Positions 8,166-15,921 of a DNA stretch of 64,000 bases are shown in pieces; the stretch's first letter is position 1; each line of letters starts with the position of its first letter. The stretch is taken from positions 573,928-637,927 of the forward strand of contig CAWBIZ010000005.1 in the NCBI GenBank assembly GCA_963789005.1, given 5' to 3'. The position numbers and the translations under genes are program-made. The notes beneath the pieces are model-generated. The model searched no databases. It was given only the letters and a program-made list of their open reading frames with translations, and was not told where the DNA came from. Source of the DNA: DASSUW01 sp963789005. GTDB taxonomy: Bacteria > Actinomycetota > Thermoleophilia > Solirubrobacterales > Solirubrobacteraceae.

Positions 8166-8228
8166 GCATGCAGGCTATCAGTGCCCATGAGCGCGGCCAA
8201 CACCTTTACTGCTAGCGGATTGCTAGCA
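8161..8228. promoter_or_regulatory. Divergent toxin-antitoxin control region with two palindromes
   Basis: A 12-bp palindrome TGCATGCATGCA (8161-8172) covers the start codon of the leftward antitoxin. A second inverted repeat has arms TGCTAGC (8210-8216) and GCTAGCA (8222-8228) with a 5-base spacer, 20 bases upstream of the rightward antitoxin. Antitoxins with ribbon-helix-helix domains usually repress their own promoters through such sites. The assignment of each site to a protein is inference. Confidence 0.55.
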
Positions 8229-8247
8229 CAAGCGATATCATCCAAGG

Positions 8248-8484
8248 ATGGCCACGCTTCACCTCCGCAACGTCCCGGACGACGTCGACGCCGCCCTGGC
8301 GACGGCGGCGAGCGCCGGAGGCGTGTCGAAGAACCGGCGTGCGATCGAGGCGCTGCGCCGCGGGCTCGGGCTCGACCAGGTCGAGCGATCGGAGCTGATC
8401 GAGCAGATCCGGCAGCGGCGACGGCCGGTCGAGGTCGACGTCGCCGAGTTGATCCGCGAGGATCGCCCTGGCGAAGCCGCCTGA
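8248..8484 (+). CDS. Antitoxin of VapBC-type module 2 (FitA/VapB-like)
   Basis: 78 residues starting at an ATG behind CCAAGG. The N-terminus MATLHLRNVPDDVDAAL is typical of FitA-type ribbon-helix-helix antitoxins, followed by SKNRRAIEALRRGL. The C-terminus (VDVAELIREDRPGEAA) is the toxin-binding tail. The toxin frame overlaps its last codons. It is unlike the antitoxin of module 1, so the two modules are not a simple duplication. Confidence 0.85.
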   Translation: MATLHLRNVPDDVDAALATAASAGGVSKNRRAIEALRRGLGLDQVERSELIEQIRQRRRPVEVDVAELIREDRPGEAA

Positions 8485-8920
8485 GCTCGAGCTCGCCGTC
8501 GTCGACGCGTCGGTGCTCGTCGAGCTGGTGGTCGCCGGTCGTCATCGCCGCGGTGCCGATGCGCTGCTCGACCGCTACGCCGCACCGCCGCGGCTGACGC
8601 TGGTGTCGGCGGCCCACGGCCTGATCGAGGCGGTGAGCGCCGTGCGGCGGCTCTCGCTACGAGGCTTCCTCACGGCCGAAGACGGGCTCGCCACGATCGA
8701 ATGGCTCGGGCGCCTGGACCTCGTGCTCGACGCGACGGCACCGCGCCTGCGGCGTATCTGGGCGTTACGCGAGCGCATGAGCGCCTACGACGCGGCGTAC
8801 GCAGCAGCCGCTCAGGCTCTCGACGCGCCGTTGCTCACGGTCGACGGCGGGCTGTTGCGCGCGTGCCGCGATGCCGCGGTGCCGGCGCGACACCTCGACG
8901 AGTTGGCAGACTCGCGGTGA
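8468..8920 (+). CDS. PIN-domain toxin of module 2 (VapC-like), probable CTG start
   Basis: 150 residues from the CTG at 8468, giving LAKPPELELAVVDASVLVELVV with the first PIN Asp in VVDASVLVEL. The GTG at 8513 would lie after this Asp, and no other standard start exists before it; an in-frame stop at 8450 limits upstream extension. A GAGGA motif sits five bases before the CTG. Other conserved positions are the E in HGLIEAVSAV, the D in SAYDAAYAAAA and the D in TVDGGLLRA. The proposed start overlaps the antitoxin gene by 17 bases, as expected for a coupled pair. It ends in a TGATG overlap with the response regulator. Confidence 0.8.
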   Translation: MAKPPELELAVVDASVLVELVVAGRHRRGADALLDRYAAPPRLTLVSAAHGLIEAVSAVRRLSLRGFLTAEDGLATIEWLGRLDLVLDATAPRLRRIWALRERMSAYDAAYAAAAQALDAPLLTVDGGLLRACRDAAVPARHLDELADSR

Positions 8921-9579
8921 TGCCCGAGGCCGTGCTGCTCGTCGACGACGATGCGCCGATCCTGCGGATGCTCGAGCGGACGCTGACGGCCGAGGGGTAT
9001 GCCGTGTCGGCGGTGCCCGACGGCGGAGCGGCGCTCGCGCATGTCGAGCGGTCGGTGCCGGACGCGATCGTGCTCGACGTGGCGATGCCCGGGCTCGACG
9101 GCCTCGCGGTGACGCGGCGGCTGCGGGAGAAGGGCCTGGCGGTGCCGATCCTGCTGCTGACGGCCCGCGACGCGCTGACCGAACGCGTGGCGGGGCTGGA
9201 CGCCGGCGCGGACGACTACCTCGTGAAGCCGTTCGAGGTCGAGGAGCTGACCGCGCGGGTGCGCGCGCTGCTGCGGCGCAACCACCCGCCCGGCGAGCAG
9301 CTGGCGTACGCCGACCTCGCGCTCGAGCTCGAATCAGGCGCGGCCCGCCGCGGCGGGCGCGACCTGGAGCTGACCCGGCGGGAGGCCGAGCTGCTGGAGC
9401 TGCTCCTGCGAAACGCCCGCGCCGTCGTCACCCGCGAGCTTGCCCTGGAGCGCGTCTGGGGCGGCGAGGCCGAGGCGAGCGCGAACGTCGTCGACCGCTA
9501 CGTCGCGTACCTGCGGCGCAAGCTCGGCGAGCCGCCGCTGATCCACACCGTGCGCGGCCTGGGCTTCCGGCTCCAGTGA
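8920..9579 (+). CDS. OmpR/MprA-family response regulator
   Basis: 219 residues. Receiver domain (1-120): VDDDAP acidic cluster, phospho-acceptor Asp53 in VLDVAMPG, Thr81, Lys103 in LVKPFE. The winged-helix output domain (about 125-219) has the LTRREAELLELLLRN and VWGGEAEASANVVDRYVAYLRRKL blocks of the OmpR class. Its ATG overlaps the toxin stop codon (TGATG), and its stop overlaps the kinase start (GTGA). It should regulate the following LolA-like and ABC transporter genes, though this is inferred from context. Confidence 0.92.
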   Translation: MPEAVLLVDDDAPILRMLERTLTAEGYAVSAVPDGGAALAHVERSVPDAIVLDVAMPGLDGLAVTRRLREKGLAVPILLLTARDALTERVAGLDAGADDYLVKPFEVEELTARVRALLRRNHPPGEQLAYADLALELESGAARRGGRDLELTRREAELLELLLRNARAVVTRELALERVWGGEAEASANVVDRYVAYLRRKLGEPPLIHTVRGLGFRLQ

Positions 9580-10961
9580 GGCTCCAGGCACGTGTCGCGG
9601 CCGCCGCGGTCGCGGCGATCCTGCTGGCCGTGGTGGGGCTCGGCGTCGCCGTGCTCGCCCGGCTGGACAATCAGCTCGACGACGCGCTTGACCGCTCGTT
9701 GCGCGCGCGGGCGACGGAGGTCGCGCGGCTGGCCGCCTCCACGCCGGACCTGCTGCTCGAGCCGGGAACGCTCGAAGGTCGCCTCGGCGGCAGCGCGCTG
9801 CTGGTGGAGGTGGTCGACGGGAGCGGCCGGATCGTCGCTCGCTCCAGCGGCCTTGGCAGCCGCGTCCTGCCGCAGGCGCCCAGCGTCCGCGCCGCGCTCG
9901 AGGACCGGCGCGCCGGCTACGGCGACGCGCTGCTGGGCACCGATCCGCTGCGGCTCTACGCCGCCCCGCTGGGCGAGCTCGGCGGCGGGCCGGCGGCGGG
10001 CGGTGCCGTGATCGTCGCCGGCACGACGGAGGAGATCGAGGAGACGCTCGACAGCACGCGCCGCTTCGTCGTCGTGGCGGCGCTGGCCGCCGCGCTGCTG
10101 GCGGCGGCCCTCGCCACCGGACTCGCCGGGCGCGCGCTGCGGCCGCTGCGGCGCCTCTCCTCGGGAGCGCGCGAGATCGAGCGCACCGGCGACGTCTCGC
10201 GGCGGCTGCCGGTGCCGCCGGCCCACGACGAGGTCGGGACGCTGGGCGCCACGCTCAACGGCATGCTCGGCTCGCTCGAGCGCGCCCGCGAGGCCGAGCA
10301 CCGGTTCGTCGGCGACGCCTCGCACGAGCTGCGCACCCCGCTCACCGCGCTGCGCGGCAACCTCGCCTACGTCGCCCGCCACGGCGCCGACCCCGAGGTC
10401 CTGCGCGAGGCGGAGGCCGACGCCGCCCGGCTGAGCGCGCTGCTCGACGACCTGCTGGCGCTCGCGCGCGAGGATGCCGCCGCGCCCGCCCGCGGCGAGG
10501 AGGTCGACCTCGTGGCGTTGGCGCGGGAGGCGGCGGCCGCCGACGAGAACGCGGACGTGCTCGCCGTCGAGGCGAGCGACGAGCGCGCGGACGCGGGCGA
10601 TCCCGGGCCACTGCTGGTGCGCGGCGAGCGGCCGGCGCTCGAGCGCGCGGTCGGGAACCTCATGCGCAATGCCCGTCGCTACGGGCCGCCGGGTGGCCGG
10701 ATCGTGATCGACGTCGAGCGAGAGGAGGACGTCGTCCGCCTCAGCGTCGAGGACGAGGGGCCGGGCCTGACGCCCGACCAGTCGGAGCACGCGTTCGAGC
10801 GCTTCTGGCGCGGGCCGGCGGCTCAGGGCGCCGGCTCGGGCCTCGGCCTCGCCATCGTCAAGGCGATCGCCGAGCGCCACGGCGGCCGCGTCGAGGTGCA
10901 GGGCGCCCGCTTCACGATCTCGCTGCCCGCCTCTCACGGATCTCTCAAAGACCGCCCGTAG
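9576..10961 (+). CDS. Membrane sensor histidine kinase partner of the preceding regulator
   Basis: 461 residues from a GTG overlapping the regulator stop. First membrane helix at ~6-28, extracytoplasmic sensor region ~30-160, second helix ~164-185, then a HAMP region. The DHp domain contains ASHELRTPLTALR with His250 as phospho-acceptor. The ATPase domain shows N box NLMRNARRYG, G1 VEDEGPGL, F box FERFWRG and G2 GSGLGLAIV. All catalytic motifs are intact, in the usual order for the MprB/BaeS-like class. Confidence 0.92.
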   Translation: MRLQARVAAAAVAAILLAVVGLGVAVLARLDNQLDDALDRSLRARATEVARLAASTPDLLLEPGTLEGRLGGSALLVEVVDGSGRIVARSSGLGSRVLPQAPSVRAALEDRRAGYGDALLGTDPLRLYAAPLGELGGGPAAGGAVIVAGTTEEIEETLDSTRRFVVVAALAAALLAAALATGLAGRALRPLRRLSSGAREIERTGDVSRRLPVPPAHDEVGTLGATLNGMLGSLERAREAEHRFVGDASHELRTPLTALRGNLAYVARHGADPEVLREAEADAARLSALLDDLLALAREDAAAPARGEEVDLVALAREAAAADENADVLAVEASDERADAGDPGPLLVRGERPALERAVGNLMRNARRYGPPGGRIVIDVEREEDVVRLSVEDEGPGLTPDQSEHAFERFWRGPAAQGAGSGLGLAIVKAIAERHGGRVEVQGARFTISLPASHGSLKDRP

Positions 10962-10998
10962 AACCCGTCGTCACCATGAGACGAAGGACTTCCTCCCC

Positions 10999-12138
10999 AT
11001 GAGACGACTCCGCACCGCATCCCGCCGCCGCCTCCTCACCGTCGTCGCGGCCGTGCTCGCCCTCGCCGCCGGTGGCGGCATCGCTCAGGCCGCGCTCAGC
11101 GGCGCCGGGCCGACGCCCGATCCCAAGCCGCTCGACCGCGCCGTCCGCGACGCCCTCAACGCCCCCGACGTCGCAGGCATCACCGCGCGCGTGACCTTCA
11201 CCAACGGCCTCCTCCCCGCCGGCTCGCTCCCCGAGGGCTCGGCGTCGCCGCTGGCCGCGGGCGCCGAGGGGCGCCTGTGGCTCTCCCCCGGCGGCGGCGC
11301 CCGGCTCGAGCTGCAGTCCGACGCCGGCGACGCACAGATCGTCGCCGACGGCGAGCGCGTCACCGTCTACGACAGCTCAAGCCGGACCGCGTACACGATG
11401 CCGGTCCCGGAGGAGCACCGGAAAGCGCACGACGAGCAGACCAGCCTCGCCGACGTCCGCCGCGGGCTCGACCGCCTCGCGCGCGCGTGGACGCTCTCCG
11501 GCGCGCAGCCGACGTCGACCGCCGGCCAGCCGACCTACACGGTCCGGATCGCGCCCAAGGACGACGGCGGGCTGCTCGGCGCGGCCGAGCTGGCCTGGGA
11601 CGCCGCCCGCGGCGTGCCGCTGCGCGCCGCCGTGTACGCCCAGGGCCAGGACGAGCCGGTGCTCGAGCTCGAGGCCGACGAGGTCTCCTACGGCCCGATC
11701 GACGCCGGCGTGTTCGACACCAAGCCGCCGGCCGGAACCGAGATCGTCGAGGTCGACCCCGCGGTTGACAACGACGGCAAGCCCAGCCGCGTCCGCGGCG
11801 TCGACGCCGTGCAGGAGCGCCTCGGCTTCCAGCTCAGCGCGCCCGCGAAGCTCGCCGGCCTGCCGCGCACCGACGTCCGGCTCGTCGACGCCGGCGGCTC
11901 GCCGGCCGCGCTCAGCGTCTACGGCGAGGGCATGGGCGCGATCCTCGTCCTCCAGCGCGAGGCGGGCGAGGAGCGCCAGTTGCCCGGCCTGCCGCGGATC
12001 AACATCGACGGCGCGACGGGAACCGAGCTCGCGACGCCGCTCGGCACGCTCGTGACCTTCCGGCGCGGGAACGTGAGCTACACGGTGGTCGGCTCGGTGC
12101 CGCCGGTCGCGGCCGAGAACGCCGCCCGGGGGTTGTGA
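10999..12138 (+). CDS. Secreted LolA/RseB-like protein linked to a two-component system and ABC exporter
   Basis: 379 residues. A basic N-terminus and hydrophobic stretch (RRRLLTVVAAVLALAAGGG) form a signal anchor or signal peptide. The mature part (GRLWLSPGGGARLELQSDAGDAQIVADGERVTVYD, given here only in part: RLWLSPGGG and VADGERVTVYD) has strand patterns typical of the LolA/RseB half-barrel. Residues ~270-370 look like a separate small domain (GAILVLQRE, TGTELATPLGTLVTF). In Gram-positives such proteins may bind lipids or antibiotics outside the membrane. A 9-codon mini-ORF (10976-11002) overlaps its start as ATGA. The role is inferred from its position between the kinase and the ABC genes. 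Confidence 0.65.
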   Translation: MRRLRTASRRRLLTVVAAVLALAAGGGIAQAALSGAGPTPDPKPLDRAVRDALNAPDVAGITARVTFTNGLLPAGSLPEGSASPLAAGAEGRLWLSPGGGARLELQSDAGDAQIVADGERVTVYDSSSRTAYTMPVPEEHRKAHDEQTSLADVRRGLDRLARAWTLSGAQPTSTAGQPTYTVRIAPKDDGGLLGAAELAWDAARGVPLRAAVYAQGQDEPVLELEADEVSYGPIDAGVFDTKPPAGTEIVEVDPAVDNDGKPSRVRGVDAVQERLGFQLSAPAKLAGLPRTDVRLVDAGGSPAALSVYGEGMGAILVLQREAGEERQLPGLPRINIDGATGTELATPLGTLVTFRRGNVSYTVVGSVPPVAAENAARGL

Positions 12139-13079
12139 TGGCGCCCCCGCCGATCGAGGCGCGCAGCCTGGTCAAGCGCTACGGCGAGATCACGGCGGTC
12201 GACCACGTCGACCTGACGGTGCAGGCCGGCGACGTCTACGGCTACCTCGGTCCGAACGGGGCCGGGAAGACGACCTCGCTGCGGATGCTGCTCGGCCTGA
12301 TCCGGCCCGACGAGGGCTCCGCGCGCCTGTTCGGCCGCGACCCGCTGCTCGAGGGCGTGCGCGCCCTCGACGGCGTGGCCGGCTTCGTCGAGGCGCCGCG
12401 CTTCTACCCCTACCTGAGCGGCCGGGCCAACCTGGAGCTGGTCGCCTCGCTCGACGGCGACGGCGCCGCCGGGCGGATCGACGAGGCGCTCGACACGGTC
12501 GACCTCGCCGATCGCGCCAAGCACAAGGTCGGCGGCTACTCGCACGGCATGCGCCAGCGCCTCGGCATCGCCGGGGCGCTGCTGCGCGCGCCGCGCCTGC
12601 TGCTGCTCGACGAGCCGACCACCGGCCTCGATCCCGCAGGCATGCGCGACATGCGGCGGCTGATCCGCCGGCTCGCAGACCAGGGCATGACCGTGCTGCT
12701 GTCCTCCCACCTGATGGCCGAGGTCGAGGAGCTGTGCGACCGCGTGGCGATCGTCGGCAACGGCCGCGTGCTCTACGAGGGCGCGCTCGGCGAGCTGATC
12801 GCCGGCTCCGCGGGGCGCTACGAGCTGCGCACCACCGACGACGGCGTCGCGGCCGAGATCGCGGCGGGCGTGGTCGGCGACGTCGAGCAGACGTCCGACG
12901 GGCTGGCCTTTCGCGCCGACGAGGCCACGGCCGCAGAGATCACGGTGGCGCTGGGCAGCGCCGGGATCGGCATCACCGCGCTCGTGCCGCGCACGGCGAC
13001 GCTCGAGGAGCTGTTCTTCCGCATGACCGAGCCGCCGGGGTCGAACGGCCACGCGCAGCTCGAGGAGGCCGTGCGATGA
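12138..13079 (+). CDS. ABC transporter ATP-binding protein
   Basis: 313 residues from the ATG at 12138, which overlaps the previous stop as TGATG; a GTG one codon earlier is an alternative. Walker A GPNGAGKTT near residue 40, signature region YSHGMRQRL, Walker B LLLLDEPTTG and the switch His in LSSHLMAEVEEL are all present. A C-terminal extension of about 80 residues is typical of drug or lipid exporters of the CcmA/DrrA class. It pairs with the permease that starts in an ATGA overlap at its end. Confidence 0.92.
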   Translation: MAPPPIEARSLVKRYGEITAVDHVDLTVQAGDVYGYLGPNGAGKTTSLRMLLGLIRPDEGSARLFGRDPLLEGVRALDGVAGFVEAPRFYPYLSGRANLELVASLDGDGAAGRIDEALDTVDLADRAKHKVGGYSHGMRQRLGIAGALLRAPRLLLLDEPTTGLDPAGMRDMRRLIRRLADQGMTVLLSSHLMAEVEELCDRVAIVGNGRVLYEGALGELIAGSAGRYELRTTDDGVAAEIAAGVVGDVEQTSDGLAFRADEATAAEITVALGSAGIGITALVPRTATLEELFFRMTEPPGSNGHAQLEEAVR

Positions 13080-13936
13080 GCGCCGCGACGGTCGCGCTGC
13101 CGCGCGCGGGCCGGCGCCCGGGCGTCGGCGCCGTCTACCGCTGGGAGCTGCGCAAGCTGCGCGCCCAGAAGCGCACGTACATCGGGCTCGCGGCGGCGGT
13201 CGCGATCCCGCTGATCTTCATCCTCGCGCTCGCCGTCGACAACTCGGGCGGCGGCCCTGAGGAGCTGCCGTTCGCGGCGTTCGTGCGCGAGACCGGCTTC
13301 GCGATCCCGCTCGTCTGCCTGGCGTTCGGCGCGTTCTGGCTGCTCCCCCTGCTGACCGCGCTGGTGGCGGGCGACATCGTCGCCAACGAGGACCACAACG
13401 GGACGCTGAAGACGATCCTCACGCGCTCGGTCGAGCGCTGGCACGTGTTCGCCGGCAAGCTGCTGGCCGCGCTCACCTACACCGCCGCGATCCTCGCCAT
13501 CTACGTCACCGTCGGCCTCGTCGTGGGCGGCCTGGTGTGGGGCTTCGATCCGCTCACGACGCTGTCGGGCACGCGCATCGACGCCGGCCGCGCCCTGGTG
13601 CTGACCGGCGCCGGGACGCTCGCGTATCTCCTGCCGCTGAGCACGATCGCCGCCATCGGCGTGCTCCTCTCCACGGTCACGCGCAACTCGGCGGCGGCCG
13701 TCGTCGGGACGCTGATGGTCTCGATCTTCATGCAGATCATCGCCGCCATCTCGGCGCTCGACGCGCTCGATCCGTACCTGCTCTCGACGCAGTTCAACGC
13801 CTGGCAGGGAACCCTGCGCGAGCCCGTCGACTGGGACCCGATCCTGCGGTCGGCGTGGGTCTGCGCGCTGTACGCGGTGCCGTCGCTGGGATGGGCGCTG
13901 GGGTCCTTCCTGCGACGCGACGTGACTGGCGGCTGA
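13076..13936 (+). CDS. ABC-2 type transporter permease
   Basis: 286 residues with six predicted membrane spans. The N-terminal helix VYRWELRKLRAQKRTYIGLA and the block DHNGTLKTILTRSVERWHVFAGKL are typical of ABC-2 exporters. It overlaps the ATPase gene by four bases and completes the regulator-kinase-LolA-like-ABC group. The substrate is unknown; a cell-envelope lipid or a toxic compound sensed by the kinase is plausible. Confidence 0.9.
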   Translation: MSAATVALPRAGRRPGVGAVYRWELRKLRAQKRTYIGLAAAVAIPLIFILALAVDNSGGGPEELPFAAFVRETGFAIPLVCLAFGAFWLLPLLTALVAGDIVANEDHNGTLKTILTRSVERWHVFAGKLLAALTYTAAILAIYVTVGLVVGGLVWGFDPLTTLSGTRIDAGRALVLTGAGTLAYLLPLSTIAAIGVLLSTVTRNSAAAVVGTLMVSIFMQIIAAISALDALDPYLLSTQFNAWQGTLREPVDWDPILRSAWVCALYAVPSLGWALGSFLRRDVTGG

Positions 13937-13952
13937 CGTATCGTGCGTAGGG

Positions 13953-14279
13953 ATGCAACGTCACCTCAGGCCGCTGTTCGACCGCGTCGTGATCAAGGAG
14001 CTCGATCCCGACCGCGTGCGGCGGTCGGGCCTGGTGGTCCCTCCCGGCGACCATGAGCCGCCGCCGCAGCACGGCATCGTGCTGGCGGTCGGGCCGGGTG
14101 TGGACTGGTGGGAGTCGGCGGGCGTGGCGATGCCGGTCAAGGCCGGCGACCACGTCGTGTTCCCGGCGGCGGCGGGCGTGTGGATCGAGGTCGACGAGGA
14201 GCGCCTGCTGGTGTGCCGCGTCGGCGAGCTGCTGGGCGTGATCGAGCAGGCCGCCGACTGGGAGTACACGCCGACGTGA
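13953..14279 (+). CDS. GroES-like (Cpn10) protein
   Basis: 108 residues. LRPLFDRVVIKELDPDRVRRSGLVVPPG and HGIVLAVGPG match the start of Cpn10, though the mobile loop lacks the usual GGI hydrophobic tip and reads RRSGLVVPPG. The second half, VKAGDHVVFPAAAGVWIEVDEERLLVCRVGELLGVI, follows the Cpn10 pattern with a divergent middle. There is no groL beside it. Its stop overlaps the start of a Mo-cofactor oxidoreductase gene, so it may be a specialised co-chaperonin for that enzyme or simply a diverged paralogue. Confidence 0.75.
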   Translation: MQRHLRPLFDRVVIKELDPDRVRRSGLVVPPGDHEPPPQHGIVLAVGPGVDWWESAGVAMPVKAGDHVVFPAAAGVWIEVDEERLLVCRVGELLGVIEQAADWEYTPT

Positions 14280-15313
14280 TCTCGCTCGAGGAGCTCCAGC
14301 TCGCCGCGCGCAACCACGGGATGCCGCTCGAGAGCCTGCGCCACGAGCTGACGCCGCTCGGGCTGCACTACCTGCTCGTGCACTACGACATCCCGGTCGT
14401 CGATCCGGCGACCTGGCGGCTGACCGTGCGGGGCGAGCGGGACTTGGAGCTTTCGCTCGACGACCTGCGCGCCCGCGAGCCGGTGACGGCGCCGGTGACC
14501 ATGGAGTGCGCGGGCAACGGTCGCGCACGGCTCGAGCCGCGGCCGATCAGTCAGCCGTGGCTCGCCGAGGCGATCGGCACCGCCGAGTGGACCGGCGTGG
14601 CGCTGGCACCGCTGCTCGCCGACGTGGGCATTGCTCCGGACGCGGTCGAGGTCGTGTTCACCGGGCTCGATCGCGGCGTGGAGGGCGGCGTCGAGCAGGA
14701 CTACGAGCGCAGCCTCACGGTCGCCGACGCCATGCGCGACGACGTGCTGCTCGCGTACGCGATGGGCGGCGAGCCGCTGCTCCCCCAGCACGGCTTCCCG
14801 CTGCGCCTGATCGTCCCCGGCTGGTACGGGATGACGAGCGTCAAGTGGCTGACCCGGATCGCGGTGGTCGACGAGCCGTTCGACGGCTACCAGATGGTGA
14901 ACGGCTACCGGATCCGGGAGAGCGAAGACGATCCCGGGCAGCCCGTCACGCGGATCGAGCCGCGCTCGCTGATGGTGCCGCCGGGGATCCCCGACTTCCT
15001 GACGCGTCGGCGGTTCGTGGCACCTGGGCGCGTGGAGCTCCAGGGCCGCGCATGGTCGGGTTGGGGATCGATCTCGCGGGTCGAGGTGAGCGTCGACGGC
15101 GGCGCGTCGTGGGCCGAGGCGTCGGTCGGCTCCGGGCCCGGCCCGGCAGCCTGGGTGCCGTGGTCCTTCGTATGGGACGCTGTCTCGGGTGACCACGAGC
15201 TCTGCGTACGCGCGCACGACGCCAGCGGGCGCTCCCAGCCGCTCGACGCCCCGTGGAACGTCGGCGGCTACTCCAACAACGCGGTCCAGCGGGTGGTGGT
15301 GACGGTCGCGTGA
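14276..15313 (+). CDS. Molybdopterin-dependent oxidoreductase, sulfite-oxidase family
   Basis: 345 residues from a GTG overlapping the GroES-like stop. Residues ~35-210 form the Mo-binding domain: the cofactor-ligand cysteine is Cys78 in MECAGNGR, followed by GTAEWTGVALAPLL and HGFPLRLIVPGWYGMTSVKWL. Residues ~240-345 form the Mo-co dimerisation domain (WSGWGSISRVEVSVDGGASW, NNAVQRVVV). It has no signal peptide or heme domain, so it is probably a soluble cytoplasmic enzyme. The substrate is unknown; sulfite is only one possibility. Confidence 0.9.
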   Translation: MISLEELQLAARNHGMPLESLRHELTPLGLHYLLVHYDIPVVDPATWRLTVRGERDLELSLDDLRAREPVTAPVTMECAGNGRARLEPRPISQPWLAEAIGTAEWTGVALAPLLADVGIAPDAVEVVFTGLDRGVEGGVEQDYERSLTVADAMRDDVLLAYAMGGEPLLPQHGFPLRLIVPGWYGMTSVKWLTRIAVVDEPFDGYQMVNGYRIRESEDDPGQPVTRIEPRSLMVPPGIPDFLTRRRFVAPGRVELQGRAWSGWGSISRVEVSVDGGASWAEASVGSGPGPAAWVPWSFVWDAVSGDHELCVRAHDASGRSQPLDAPWNVGGYSNNAVQRVVVTVA

Positions 15314-15921
15314 GCCCCGAGTTCCTGCTGACGACGCTGGTGATCGTGGCCACCCCGGGCACGGGCGTGCTGTACACGCTGGCGGCCGGCCTCGCGCGCG
15401 GCTCGCGCGCGAGCGTGCTCGCCGCCTTCGCGTGCACGCTCGGGATCGTGCCCCACATGCTGGCGGCGATCACCGGCCTGGCCGCGCTCCTGCACACGAG
15501 CGCGGTCGCGTTCCAGACGCTCAAGTACTTCGGCGTCGCCTACCTGCTCTACATGGCGTGGAGCACGCTGCGCGAGCAGGGCGCGCTGACGGTCGAGGAG
15601 GAAGCCGCCCCGCTGTCGGCCCGCAAGGTGATCGTCTCCGGCGTGCTGATCAACATCCTCAACCCGAAGCTCACGATCTTCTTCTTCGCGTTCCTGCCGC
15701 AGTTCGTCGAGGCCGGCTCATCCGGCACGCTGCTGCGGATGCTGGAGCTGAGCGCCGTGTTCATGCTCGTGACGTTCGTGGTCTTCGCCGGCTACGGGCT
15801 GTTCGCCGCCGCGGTGCGCAAGCACGTGGTCTCACGCCCACGCGTGATGACCTGGATGCGGCGGGTGTTCGCCGGCTCGTTCGTCGCGCTCAGCGCGCGG
15901 CTGGCGTTCACGTCTCGCTAG
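15310..15921 (+). CDS. LysE/RhtB-family amino-acid exporter
   Basis: 203 residues from a GTG overlapping the previous stop (GTGA). Six hydrophobic helices. Family motifs are VIVATPGTGVLYTLAAGLARG near the N-terminus, LKYFGVAYLLYMAWSTLR, and LINILNPKLTIFFFAFLPQFV. It would export amino acids or related small molecules. It ends four bases inside the convergent EamA gene. Confidence 0.88.
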   Translation: MSPEFLLTTLVIVATPGTGVLYTLAAGLARGSRASVLAAFACTLGIVPHMLAAITGLAALLHTSAVAFQTLKYFGVAYLLYMAWSTLREQGALTVEEEAAPLSARKVIVSGVLINILNPKLTIFFFAFLPQFVEAGSSGTLLRMLELSAVFMLVTFVVFAGYGLFAAAVRKHVVSRPRVMTWMRRVFAGSFVALSARLAFTSR

